A DNA stretch of 64,000 nt. Source: Amphirosellinia nigrospora. Its lineage: Eukaryota > Ascomycota > Sordariomycetes > Xylariales > Xylariaceae. Made by a program: the position numbers and the translations under genes. The stretch lies in the NCBI GenBank assembly GCA_004123355.1, contig SCHM01000002.1:8963569-9027568 (forward strand). Direction: 5' to 3'. The notes below the pieces were generated by a model. The model had not been told where the DNA came from and ran no database searches. It was given only the letters and a program-made list of their open reading frames with translations. This document shows positions 34,461-45,614 of this stretch, piece by piece (positions within the stretch are counted from its first letter, which is position 1; the number at the start of each line of letters is the position of its first letter).

Positions 34461-36625
34461 ATGGTTCTACGCATAACAACATGGAATGGTAAGTTTTTGA
34501 TGTCTTAAAAAAATCAAGCGTGCGACTAACCAGATGTGCAGTCAATGGCATTCGGTATATCTTCCAATTTGGAACACCCCATGATTCGCGCTAACGCTAC
34601 TAGCAACCCATTTGGTTACCAGCCATGGAGGGAGAAAAAGACCTTTGAAGTACGCATTCGATGCTTCTGTGGTGCTGAATATTCGCCTAACTCTATTTGC
34701 AGGCTATGTTCGACATCTTGGAAGCAGACATAGTCGTCATGCAAGAAACCAAGATACAGCGCAAAGACCTTCAAGACGATATGGTTTTGGTTCCGGGCTG
34801 GGATGTGTTCTTCAGCCTCCCGCGACATAAGAAGGGTATCCAACGATTAATATCCTAGGGTCTCTGCCGCTTGCATCTTGTAGCTAATGCGGATGATAGG
34901 TTATGCTGGTGTAGCTATCTACACTCGAAACTCAGCCTGTGCGCCCATACGAGCTGAGGAAGGCATAGTAGGCGTCCTATGCCCTCCTAACTCTACAACT
35001 CAATTTAGAGACCTCCCGGAAGACCAACAAATCGGCGGCTACCCTAGGCCAGGCCAACTTGAGTTGAGGGGGAATGTCGATGAGCTTACACTTGATTCAG
35101 AGGGTCGTTGTGTGATATTAGAATTTCCAGCTTTTGTTCTGATCGGCACATATAGCCCAGCCACTCGAGATGAATCCAGAGATGACTTCAGACTCAGCTA
35201 TATGGAGGCCTTGGATGTACGAGTTCGCAATCTTGTCGCCATGGGCAAGTGCGTGGTCGTGACGGGTGATCTGAATGTAGTCAGAGATGTCATGGACACG
35301 GCGAACCTTCAAGAACGTTTAAGAAAAGAGGGCATGACGATAGCCGATTTCTTCTCAGCACCATCTCGCCGTGTCTTCAATCACCTTCTTTTTGAAGGTA
35401 ACGTGATTGGTCCTAGAGACGAGGGGAGAGACAACCCAGTGCTATGGGATCTCTGTCGACTATTTCATCCCACGCGAGAGGGTATGTTCACCTGTTGGGA
35501 TACCAAGAAGAACACTCGTCCAGGGAACTTTGGCAGTCGAATAGACTACGTCCTATGTAGTGATGGCATGAAAAATTGGTTCATCGACTCAAACATTCAA
35601 GAGGGCTTGATGGGGTCCGACCACTGTCCGGTGTTTGCGGTTCTTAATGATACGGCCAAAATCGATGATACAGAGGTTTTTATTAAGGATATCATGAATC
35701 CATCCGGGATGTTCAAGGATGGAAAACGACTAAGAGAATGGTCTACGAAAGACCTATTGCCCCTTTCAGCGAAACTAATACCGGAATTTGACCGCCGTCA
35801 AAGCATCAAGGACATGTTTTTCAAGAAGCCTGCGGCTCCAAAGATCATACCGACGCCATCCCAAACGGCCCCAGCAAGCCAAGTCTATGAACCAGAAAAA
35901 CTAATAGGGCTAGGGTCTGCGGGCACATTATACTCAGCGCCTTCATCATCTTCAGCACCAGCGCGTTCTCCAGCCAAGTCTTCATCTAACAGCAGCCTCA
36001 AACGCACACCCTCATCATCTACTTCTTCCAATAACCCACAGAAAAAGGCGAGAGCTGGGCCAAGCAGAGAGACTTCCATCAAGGGACAAAGCAACCTAAT
36101 GGGCTTTTTCAAGCCCAAAGGCACAGACAACACTACCAAAAGATTAGAGGAGGAAAAATCCCAATCGACTAGCGATCCTGATGGTACGGTAGCAGCCGAA
36201 TCAAATTCCGGTGTCATTACATCCGAGACGCCAAAGATAGATATAGACGAACCCAAAAGCGATTGGAATTTTGCCGATAGTGAACAGGTATTCGATCCTA
36301 TTCAAGCTAAGGAGTCGTGGTCGAAACTACTCGGCAAGCGTGTTGTCCCTAAATGCGAGCATGAAGAGGATTGCATCAGCTTAGTGACTAAGAAGTCCGG
36401 TATGAACAGAGGTGTGTAGCTGTATTTCCTCATAGTATAAGTGTAGCTGGAGCTCTGCCTCGCCAGTGAAGCATGATGAATAGCTAATGCGATTTTTTCA
36501 TAGGAAGGTCTTTCTTCATATGTCCGCGGCCACTCGGTCCCTCTGGTGAGAAAGAAAAGGGGACACAGTGGCGCTGCGGAACCTTCATTTGGAGTAGTGA
36601 ATGGAAGCCTAGCGCCCCTCATTAG
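34461..36625 (+). CDS. apn2: DNA-(apurinic/apyrimidinic site) endonuclease 2 (Apn2)
   Basis: A base-excision-repair AP endonuclease of the exonuclease III family, nuclear (family knowledge). Exons: 34461-34488, 34542-34554, 34604-34649, 34703-34835, 34900-36411 and 36504-36625. They join without a frame break to 617 aa. Catalytic-fold motifs are TTWNVNGIRN, DIVVMQETKI, VVTGDLNV, SRIDYVLCSD and GSDHCPVFA. A QSIKDMFFK segment resembles a PCNA-binding box. A Ser/Pro-rich linker leads to a C-terminal GRF zinc finger (CEHEEDC..RSFFICPRPLG..WRCGTFIW) that is completed only by the last exon. The 13-base second exon encodes the VNGI of the conserved N-terminus. This intact gene shows that the damage seen in neighbours is patchy. 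It is a standard MAT1 flank. Confidence 0.96.
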
Positions 36626-37603
36626 AGATGCGACTATAATAGAATCATGGTGGGAGCAGTTATAGGTCATACTATTAGATTTCATCCTACTAATATGCAC
36701 TCGCCCACATTGCATGAGCCATACCTATCAATGTTAATTTGTGGTCAGGCGGATCGGTGTAATTAGATGATGTGGGTGATTACAATATCGGCATAATAAG
36801 GATACCCTCAGTTAGTTTCGCGCTGGATGCATCTCGCATATAATTTCTCTTCGAGCTGATGAGCTAGTCATCAGCCGCTTCTTTGCATAGAAAATAATTC
36901 CTTCTTCGCGAACACTGACCGGATAGCGATTGTGACAGTGCTTAGCTGGCCAGCGTCGCTCTAAGAAACCGGCGCGTACCCGATTTAATGCGTAATCACA
37001 CTACCGCACGATTTTCCCGTGTCGAGCTAGTTTCAGTGTTCAGGTTCGGTTAAGATGAGTAATGTCTATAGCTTTTAATTTTTAATTCCACCCCCCTACT
37101 AGCTATGTACTCCAGTAAACCTCTTCAAATATCATGTTTGTCAAATCTTCAGACGTCTATGTTAGATGGTCTTATCGAGGAGGAAAGGTGTCGATGACTA
37201 CAGCCACAATCTCGGATAGCCGCAATAAATACTTAGAATGAGAGGTAATCCAGTACCAGGCAAATATCAATTTCCACCCTAACGGAGTACAAGGGGGATA
37301 AAAGAATAAAGGAAGTTGTCACGGAGTAGGGTAGTCATCAAATGTTAATTAACTCTTAAATAAGTAAAACCAGGTCATAAATAGATCACCAACATAGCGA
37401 TGGGACAAAAGCTTGGCCTATTCTAGCTTAGATTTCCCCACTACCTACAACCACTTACCTGCCAGAGCTTATATGTACATACCTGGTCGTTAGGTTTTTC
37501 CTGCTGATAGATTCTGTAATTACATAAGCAAAAAGTTTCGACCAACATTGAATAAGAACACCAATCATCTCTATGTCGTATCATTGATCTAGCTGATTGA
37601 GCT
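36626..37603. other. Intergenic region after APN2
   Basis: About 1 kb of AT-rich sequence with no conserved coding sequence on either strand. No mating-type gene, tRNA or repeat was recognised. The right part is the promoter of the monooxygenase at 37604. Confidence 0.5.
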
Positions 37604-38782
37604 ATGGCGTTTCAACCACCCGTCCTAATAATCGGTGCTGGGGTTGCCGGGCTCACACTTGCGCAAGGCCTGCGTCTACATTCAGTCGCATTCCGCCTCT
37701 TTGAACGCCATCCCCGATCGCACACCTCACAGGGCCATCGATTCCGCATCTCGAAAGATGGACAAGCAGCCCTTGATAGCGTTCTATCTCCGCGACTTCG
37801 GTCGCTCCTTAGGGATACCGCAGCCGAAAGACATCGCTTCGAGCCGCGCTACGTGGATGCCAGCAAGCTCAACTACCCGGCACCCACTCCGGTAGATCCG
37901 GAGACGATGCCGCTGGATAGGGCGTGGATTCGTCAGTTGCTCTCGTTGGACCTCGATGACGCCATCGAGTACGAGAAGGAGTTCGATTCTTACGAGATCA
38001 TTGACGGGCGGGTTCACGTCAGGTTCACGGATGGCTCGAGCGCGTGCGGACGGATACTCGTCGGCGCAGACGGGGTCAGGAGCCGTGTGCGCAGACAGCT
38101 CCAGCCGGATCGTAAGCTACTGGATTTGGAACGCTGGGTCATGTGGGGACGAACACCGTTGACGGCAAGGTTAAAGGAAAGCCTTCCGCCAGACTTGCTG
38201 ACTTGGTGCATGTATATGGATTATGAGGCCAACGTCCAAGCTGTTGTCGAGCCCATGTTGTGGTCGAAAAGCGTGCTACACGCGTCGGGGCAGAAGCTCC
38301 CTGACTTTTCTGATTACGTGTATTGGTGCCTTTGCGCGGCACCACGCCAATACGCCGAGGGTTTACCAAAGACAGCTGAAGAAAGGGGGCAATATCTACA
38401 GAGGCTGTCAAAGACTTGGCACCCTGATTTGAAGCTACTGTTTGATGCCGCCGCTCATGAGCTGTCTGCATGCGTACCTATCATATCAAGTAAGCCAGAC
38501 ATAGAAATTCGCTCGACCGGACAAACCGGTCACGTTACCCTTGTCGGTGATGCCGCACACTCCATGAGTCCCATGGGCGGGTCGGGGGCCGATACAGCTA
38601 TACGCAATGCGGCAGATCTTGCTCGGACGATTGCTGAAGAAGGCGTTACTCGAAGTACTCTTGCAGAGTTTGAATCAAGAATGGAGACAAGAGCAAATGA
38701 GAAGGTTGAGCATTCTTTTAGAGGCGGCCAAAAGTTCTGGCGCGGAAAAGAATGGACCGAGTATAATGAGACCAATGTGTAA
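37604..38782 (+). CDS. FAD-dependent monooxygenase, PHBH/salicylate-hydroxylase type
   Basis: A single-component flavin hydroxylase that probably uses NAD(P)H and O2 on an aromatic or polyketide-like substrate; the substrate cannot be read from sequence. It is a single intact 392-codon frame. The N-terminal Rossmann motif VLIIGAGVAGLTLAQGLRL binds FAD, GRILVGADGVRSRVRRQL is the conserved DG motif, and VTLVGDAAHSMSPMGGSGAD is the GD motif that closes the flavin site. The length is typical for the family. No introns, signal peptide or membrane anchor were seen. It follows the APN2 gene and opens the accessory stretch. An alcohol dehydrogenase lies 0.4 kb downstream on the same strand. Confidence 0.92.
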   Translation: MAFQPPVLIIGAGVAGLTLAQGLRLHSVAFRLFERHPRSHTSQGHRFRISKDGQAALDSVLSPRLRSLLRDTAAERHRFEPRYVDASKLNYPAPTPVDPETMPLDRAWIRQLLSLDLDDAIEYEKEFDSYEIIDGRVHVRFTDGSSACGRILVGADGVRSRVRRQLQPDRKLLDLERWVMWGRTPLTARLKESLPPDLLTWCMYMDYEANVQAVVEPMLWSKSVLHASGQKLPDFSDYVYWCLCAAPRQYAEGLPKTAEERGQYLQRLSKTWHPDLKLLFDAAAHELSACVPIISSKPDIEIRSTGQTGHVTLVGDAAHSMSPMGGSGADTAIRNAADLARTIAEEGVTRSTLAEFESRMETRANEKVEHSFRGGQKFWRGKEWTEYNETNV

Positions 38783-39215
38783 AAGAAAATCCCCCGAAAC
38801 TGTGTTCAACAATTAGCAGGCGACAGGATTGTAGACTAATTTCCTCCTTCTTGTCGGCTTCTGGTTGCGTCTCGCCAAAGTGACGCCGCTCAAGACTACG
38901 CCTCCCCCGTCTCTTCTCCAACATCGATATCCACGTTGCAACATGGACCACGGGGAAGCGGGGACGATGGTCCTCCTCCAACCCGCTGGCTGGGGGAATA
39001 TGGGGTAAACCACGTTACCGGAACCGACTGCCGAGCCAGTGCTACTCCCCGCAATGCTATGACCCCAGTATCGCGGAGCCGATCAGACGGTTCAGCAATG
39101 AAGACCACGAATGTAAATAACACTATCTAGCTCACTAGCTTGGAGACTTGGAAGCATACCTCCAATAATAACCATATCTCTCCAAAGTTCATTATTGCGA
39201 GCAGTGGCTTACACC
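38783..39215. promoter_or_regulatory. Short intergenic region, probable promoter of the dehydrogenase gene
   Basis: A 433-base gap between two genes on the same strand. No coding sequence was recognised. It should hold the 3' end of the monooxygenase transcript and the promoter of the dehydrogenase. Confidence 0.4.
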
Positions 39216-40457
39216 ATGAAGGCTGCGAGATACTATGGAAGGGAAGACATCCGCATTGAGCAAGTCCCTGAGCCAAATGTCTCCCCAGGCCAGATTAAGG
39301 TGAGCTGACACGTCGACGATGGTAATTTTGGGGTTTTCGGGTCTTATTTGCTCAACCGATTGTCTAGATAGCTCCGGCATTTGTAGGTCTTTGTGGAACA
39401 GATCTCCACGAATATCTCGGCGGACCGAATTTCTGCCCAACGAGCCAGCACCCCGTCACCGGCGAGACCATACCCATCACGCTCGGCCATGAGTTCTCGG
39501 GCGTCATCAAAGACATAGGCCCCGGAGTCGCGGGTTTCAAGGTCGGCCAAGCATGTGCCATTCAGCCTACCATCTTCTGCGGGCATTGCGCGGCTTGCGA
39601 GGGCGGCGCCGAGAACGTCTGTCATGTCGCCGGTTTCGTCGGCCTCAGCGGGGGAGGCGGTGGACTGAGCGAAGCTGTCTGTGTGAATGCGACGCATGTT
39701 TTCCCGCTCCCCGAAGGTCTGGAGCTCGAAACCGGAGCCCTTGTCGAACCCTCTCTGTAGCCTGGCACGCGATCTCTGCTGCCCCGGAGATCAACCCCGA
39801 CTCCGTCGTCTTAGTCCTCGGAGGTGGCCCGATCGGCTTAGCCACGATCCTGTGCTTGAAGGCGAAAGGCGTCAAGACCATCATCATGTCCGAAATCGCC
39901 GCTTCTCGCCAGAATTTTGCGAGGCAATTTGGTGCGACGCAAGTCGTCAATCCTATCAACGACGATGTCACGAAGGCAGTGCTAACTTTGAGCAACGGAA
40001 GGGCGCAGACGTAGCTTTCGACTGCGCCGGGGTCCCTGCTAGGTGAGTCTTCAAACTCATGTGAGTTTTCGTCATTTAGAAGTGTCTCATCATGTCCCAG
40101 TATCAAGAGCGCTTGCGCTGCGGTGAGGGCCAAGGGAACCGTGGTCAACGTGGCCATTTGGGAGAAGGAAGTTCTCTTTAACCCGAATTGGATAACGTGG
40201 AAAGAGAGCACTTACAGGTCTGTTCTCGGATATCGACGACAAGATTTCGAAGCTGTCATCGAGAACTTACGGACAGGTAAGGGAACTCATACAAACTTGT
40301 GCATACAGTCGCTAACATCCTCCGAGGCGCTATTCGGCCAAATGGAATGATCACTGCAAAGATCAAATTTGAGAATATCGTCCAGGATGGTATCAAGAGA
40401 CTCATTGCCGATAAAGATAACCACGTCAAGATTCTTGTCGATATAAATGCTAAATAG
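39216..40457 (+). CDS. Zinc-dependent medium-chain alcohol dehydrogenase, (R,R)-butanediol dehydrogenase-like
   Basis: Oxidises a secondary alcohol or diol with NAD(P); the butanediol/sorbitol dehydrogenase branch is inferred from overall resemblance. Exons: 39216-39299, 39368-40042, 40101-40276 and 40309-40457. Motifs are GLCGTDLHEY and ITLGHEFSGVI for the catalytic zinc, IFCGHCAACEGGAENVC for the structural zinc, and VLVLGGGPIGLATILCLKA for the cofactor. Two bases appear lost: one C at 39749-39751 (VEPLSVAWHA expected) and one A near 39999-40000 (SNGKGADVAFDCAG expected). With them the product is 361 aa. The last intron as drawn is only 32 bases (40277-40308), unusually short for a fungus, but it preserves frame exactly. 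Confidence 0.85.
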
Positions 40458-41623
40458 CCATATGTAGGGAAGAGAGTGATGGTGGGTTGAGTTAATGGGC
40501 TGGTGGTCCCCAATCCTCCGTAAGTACATCAATGTTACGCGATAGCTGCCACGAAAAACATCGCTCAAATCTTACGAACTGGTTGATGAACGCATTTATT
40601 CGGTCGTTAATCACCAAAACGAGGCGTTATTCGAAGTAAAATTGTACTATTTACGAGTCACGAAGTGGAAGCAAAGGCAAGCAGTATATTCATTCATTCA
40701 TTTATTCATGTGCGAAGTGTTTAAGAATGCACGTAGCGCTGTCTGGTCATATTGGTCACTGACTGATACATTTTCTCCATGTCTGAGCAAAAGCTCAACG
40801 AGTTGGGCTCAAACTGCGCGCTTGATGTAGGGGAAACCGCGCCCGTAGGCAAGCATTAGAAGAGTGAATCAGGTGGCCAACTCCTGAGCCTCGATAGTCT
40901 GTGAGGGAGGATCAGCCATGTTGAGAAAAAGCGACGCGGCATCTACCAAGTTATTAACTCCCTCCACCTGCCTTATTTCGAAATGAAAACACCTATTCTT
41001 ATGTGAGCCCGTGGGATTGTAGGGGCCTTGGAATAGAGTAATTATGATTTTACACCATCACTTTGATTCTTCCTGCTTAGAGGGCCTGACTTTGATTCGT
41101 CTTGCCGGCTCTTAATCAAATTTCCTACCATATTGGATTATGCACGTCAAAAGCCACCTCAAAGTCCACTACATTGGATGATGTCATACGATATGAATGC
41201 GGAGGTGCGTATATTAGTGCAATAACTATTGCCGTTTAGGATTGAATGTCTCGTGCATTTCTAGATCTTTGGTTGCCCTCTTGCACTTTCTGGCGCTAAT
41301 CATTGTTAGAAGTCGGGAGCGAGACGGCGATTTATACCTAATCCAGTAACGTCAGTGTCAGCCATGCACTGTTCAAACGGCTGAAGTAGGATTACGCCTA
41401 ACCTAGGACAAAATTGCGCCTTGCTTGAAGAGTCACAAGCACACAGGGAAATAGACTCCTATATATAGTCAGATAGCCTCCGCGGGGATAGATCTAGAGC
41501 CTCGTGCAACAACAAGTGTCTATTGTCTACTATACCTATACTAGGTTCGTAACACTGCCAAGATTGATCCTGTTTCTTGTTTCCTGTTCTTATGCTCTAT
41601 CGCGGGAACAAGACCAGTTGAAC
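40458..41623. other. 1.2 kb intergenic region
   Basis: No conserved coding sequence seen on either strand. The right part should contain the promoter of the CorA-like gene, whose 5' end is itself uncertain. Confidence 0.4.
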
Positions 41624-43147
41624 ATGATGACGGATGAAATAGCTTTCAGAGCAGGAAAAGCCCTGCGGGTGTTTGATTTGCCCAAAGGTAAGTAGTATAT
41701 GCAGTTCTTTCGCCAGGCTCGTAGCTAAGCAAGTGTCTAGAATCAGAGACCAGGGATTCAGTGTATTTGATCAGACGCCGCAGTGCGACGCCAGTTCGCG
41801 AGATGGCATTTGTAATCTTTTCAAGACTTCCAAAGTGACAATACTGTAGGTCTGAAATCTATCCAGATTGTGCCAGCGTCTCACGAGGGGTACAGGATGG
41901 CGATCCGAATGAAGCAAATATCCGGAGACCCTCACTTTGATAAACTAGCCACCGACTCGTTTGAGTTCTACAAGCGCGCGTCGACTAATGCCACATACGT
42001 TCATTCCAATGGGTTCTTTGGCTATGAGCATGAATACAATGATAGAGACGAAATCATAGCTACGAGTAAGTCAGGTTTTGGCGAAAGGCTTATTGAAATA
42101 AGCAGCTCAATCTAACCAATCTCTTTAGAGACGTGGCTCAAACGTGTCACACAGACATTGTTCGAGCCAAGTAATCTCAAGTGGCGGGATACCTGGGTTT
42201 TTACGCATTGGGAGCGAACTTCAGGTCAGTCGAGAGTTCTAATCGTCTCCGATCTAGACGAGATCACATCGCAGCTCTCAAGCGACCTCGGAAGCGCCAT
42301 ACCGTCCACCAAATCCTTGAGCGATCCGTTGTGGTTCTATCCGCTCCTGTACGAGCGATTAGTCGATCGTTTCGGCTGGGAGTCATGGAAAGTCGATGCC
42401 GACGTTCGCCGACAAGAGGACAAGTATGCGAACCTAGAGGAACACGACGGCAGCAAAACCGACGTGAAATATTTTCACAACTACTCCGAGCTACATATAA
42501 CCGCCCGTCGTGTTTCTTCTCTTGTTGAGATATTGAATGTCGATAAACAAACGCTCGACAGCATCATCGAATGTCACGAAAGTGTCATCGACGGACTCAA
42601 GATGGCAAAGTCCGTAGTGAACAGACAAACACGCCAGAAGCTGCTCTGGGCGTCCCTGTTCACCTCCTCCACACACCGCCGCAGCATCTGCTACCAGGAA
42701 CGAATCCAGAATGAGATCCAGCTAGCTTACAATTTGACGGCCGCCGGGTTAGCCGAGGCGACGAGGAAAGACAGTCAAGCTATGATTGCGATCGCCTTCA
42801 TTACGCTTGTGTTTCTGCCGCCGACGTTTATATCTACTGTGTTTAGTACGAGTTTCTTTAATTTTGACGACGGCGGTATTGTCTCGGGAAAGTTCTGGAT
42901 CTATTGGGCGATAACTATCCCGATCACTGTGCTGGTCAATGTTCTATGGTACAGGAACATTATATCGCAACCAAAGCTGAGGAGGAAAAGGGATAAAGAG
43001 CGGCTCAGGGCAAAACTCCCGTGGTATGCCGAGGAAAAGACACAAGTAGTCTGTAGTTGCCACGTTTTGTGTGTAAATGATGAAGACTTGGTATCGACAT
43101 TTTTAGCGATGCGCGCTCACCACATGTTTAGCCCTCCCCTTAATTAG
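41624..43147 (+). CDS. CorA-like Mg2+ transporter family membrane protein
   Basis: A fungal CorA-like protein with a large soluble N-terminal part and two C-terminal membrane helices. Proposed exons are 41624-41687, 41741-42065 and 42129-43147. They give 468 aa if one T of the TTTT at 41817-41820 is treated as extra (FVIFQDFQSDNTVGLKSIQI). The helices are AMIAIAFITLVFLPPTFIST and FWIYWAITIPITVLVNVLWY. The GMN motif normally found after the first helix of true CorA channels is not visible; the sequence there is STSFFNFDDGG. Transport function is therefore uncertain. The last exon is solid; the first exon and start codon are less sure and the gene could begin further upstream. Confidence 0.75.
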
Positions 43148-44189
43148 AGAACATAGGTAAGCTAGTCCATGTATATTGTCATACGAGTATAATATCTCTA
43201 TACAACGCCTCGGCTACCTAGACCTGTTTATTTCCTGATTTCCGAGATGGTTATATGAAAGTATGGGCTCGGTGTCGCACGCATCGGTAATTACATACAT
43301 GTCGGTAGCCACACCACGTACCTGTATTGACAGAGGTCTCGGATTCTGTAGGAATATTCGGGTGCAGTCCCCGGCCTCCGGAGCAAAATAGGAAATAAGA
43401 GGCGAAGCCCTGTAGATTCGAAAACGAGGGAATAGGTCTCATGGCACTCTTGACTCCATAGACGAGATATTATAATTTGATCACTATCCGAGCCCCTGAA
43501 CGCCAGCCCTTGTTATGTTCCACTAGAAGGTTATTGTGACAAGGACTTGTGCTCAAGTGCTTGGAACACAGAATTCTTGTCAGCTAATAATCTCATTGGG
43601 GTGTATAAGGGTTCTAGGTTCTTAGTCATCTCTCCAATACAACCTCGCCCTGTGCACTTCATTTATAGACAGATTTTGAGGCTTAGAAAAAGGGGGCCAT
43701 ACTACGAGAGGCCACTAGCCACCTGGAGTTCTAGCTGGCCGATAACTTCCGACCCCCTCTCGAAGTCCGAGACATGCGGAGGATGCGGAGGGAGATAGAG
43801 GGGCGTTGCTCATAATAGACTTCGTGTAGCCAAATCGGAGACCCTATAGACCCCAAAATATTATCAGCCAAATAGCACCTCTTCCGGTACTTCAATCTTT
43901 GATGACGCGTTTTAAAGATAGTTTCAGTCTAGTTGTTGTGGGTAATTATTTATTAGCATGGTGTAGTATCTTGAGTTGGATTTAGACTTGACGAGGTGTT
44001 TAGTCGATCCTGAGAGCCAGGAGAGTCATTAATGCTAAGGTACAATTAAAGGCCACTGCCCCAAAAATTGACCTTGCTGTTGTTTGTGCTGTGCGAGCAA
44101 ATATAGAGATAGTGTGTGCATCTTTGCCGGATCATCTAGCATATGGCTATACTAGACCGGTTCTCTTGCATGCTTAATGGAAATCCCAG
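43148..44189. other. 1 kb intergenic region
   Basis: Convergent 3' flanks of the CorA-like gene (+) and the C2H2 gene (-). No conserved coding sequence or RNA gene was recognised. Confidence 0.45.
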
Positions 44190-45131
44190 CTAGAATGTGA
44201 GCAGTCTATCTCCAGCTATCATGCTTTGGATACCATACTGCACATTTTCAAACCGAGTATAGCCACACGATTCGCTCTCAGCGTGATTCATGAATGCGGC
44301 TAGCGTTGTAAACTCCTTCCTACAACTCTGATTCGGACAGTGATACAAACTCTCCTGGTCTACCGATAAACCGTTAACTTACATTCTACATTATTTCTAA
44401 TGGGTAGCGAAGCATGTCACTTACGAATAGGCGAGTTCAAGTGCTGATTGAGACCATGTAAGCTCCCAAACAGTCTGTGGCAGAGGTAGCACTCCCAGCG
44501 CTGAAGCTTTGGGTTGTATGAATGGTTGTTGGCCTCATACGCGGTCGAGCCATGCCAACCGATCAGGTTTTTAGTAATAACACCGCCGGGATCTTTGCTG
44601 CGAAGGAACTTGTACACCGTGTCACGGGTCATACCAGCGGCATTGGGGCAGGAGCCCGACTCTACGTGATATGTGAGGCCGGTGGCGGTCGGATGGCTCT
44701 TCTTACAGAAAGGGCACTGGATCTCGAAGTTACGGTGTATACGGGAATTAAGATGCTGTTTGGAATAATTCAGCTGCATTAGACAGAATTATTACGGAGA
44801 GGAGGGCAAGGGGAAGGCGTACCATCCTCAGATTGTTGTTGTTTACGAAGCCCCTCTGACAATCACTGCAGTAATTGTGGTCATCCTGCTCATGCTTAAT
44901 TTGCTGGTTTTCTGTCGGCCACGTCTCGTCGCAGATGGAGCATTCCCAATGAAAATGGTTCAGGGCGGCCATGTGCTGAAACCGCGCCGTTTCGGAGCCG
45001 AAGCTGCGGGGACAGGTGTCGCATTCGAAGGCCGGGGCACGGTGGCCGGTAGAACGAAGGTGATTGTCACGAGCCTGCCATCCTGCTGGAAAGACTTTGT
45101 AGCATGTGCCACACTCAAAAACGTAGCTCAT
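44190..45131 (-). CDS. C2H2 zinc-finger protein
   Basis: A 269-aa protein made almost entirely of C2H2 fingers; it may bind nucleic acid, but the target is unknown. Exons: 45131-44823, 44755-44425 and 44359-44190, joining in frame with GT..AG introns. Finger-like units are FECGTCYKVFPAGWQARDNH, FECDTCPRSFGSETARFQHM, WECSICDETW, NYCSDCQRGFVNNNNLRMHL, IQCPFCKKSH, WECYLCHRLFGSLHGLNQHL and YHCPNQSCRKEFTTLAAFMN. The acceptor of exon 2 was chosen because it completes LRMHLNSRIHR. The gene is intact. Similar multi-finger proteins are common in filamentous ascomycetes and mostly uncharacterised. Confidence 0.88.
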
Positions 45132-45614
45132 GATGGCCCTTAGTACAGTAGATAGTACCGACTATGTGGAGAGGGTGGAGAGAGTGGAGGGAAGTGGAGG
45201 CACGGGATGAACCGAATGGCACTCTACCGGCAGTAGCGTACTCCTGCCACGCGTTACCAGATATGAGGATCACGAAGAAGAGTAAAGGACTAATGCGAGA
45301 AAACAGAGTCGCAGTGAGGATGGAGAAAGGCCAGAATCAGATGGGAAGAAATGGATAGGGGATGCCAGGTAGGTGGATATTTCATAATTCCCCACCCGAA
45401 TATTGTTGTATGGGCACGGTAGGCACCGTCCATAGTCCACACCTAACTAAACGGCAACTTCCACCGATGATTCTACCTATGTAGGTAGGTAATTCTACCT
45501 ACCTACCTACCTACCTAGGTATGTAGGATGTAGGTAGGTAGTGCATATGAACAAGTGCTTAGCCAATTATGTCTTAGCGCACCTTTGATACTGTATAATA
45601 ATGAGGTCTGCTAC
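45132..45614. other. Intergenic region with a TAGG/CCTA palindrome
   Basis: Non-coding, between the start of the C2H2 gene and the end of the Zn2Cys6 gene, both on the minus strand. It should contain the C2H2 promoter. The palindromic tetranucleotide repeat at 45473-45541 lies inside it. Confidence 0.5.
45473..45541. repeat. Inverted (CTAC)n / (GTAG)n microsatellite
   Basis: Runs of GTAG, then about five CTAC copies (45495-45516), then GTAG/TAGG copies again. The two orientations are complementary, so the tract can fold into hairpins. It lies about 340 bases upstream of the C2H2 start codon. Confidence 0.85.

Noticed and set aside
45473-45541. Telomere-like repeat
   Set aside because: The unit is the tetramer TAGG/CCTA, not the fungal telomere hexamer TTAGGG, and it is short, interrupted and in both orientations.
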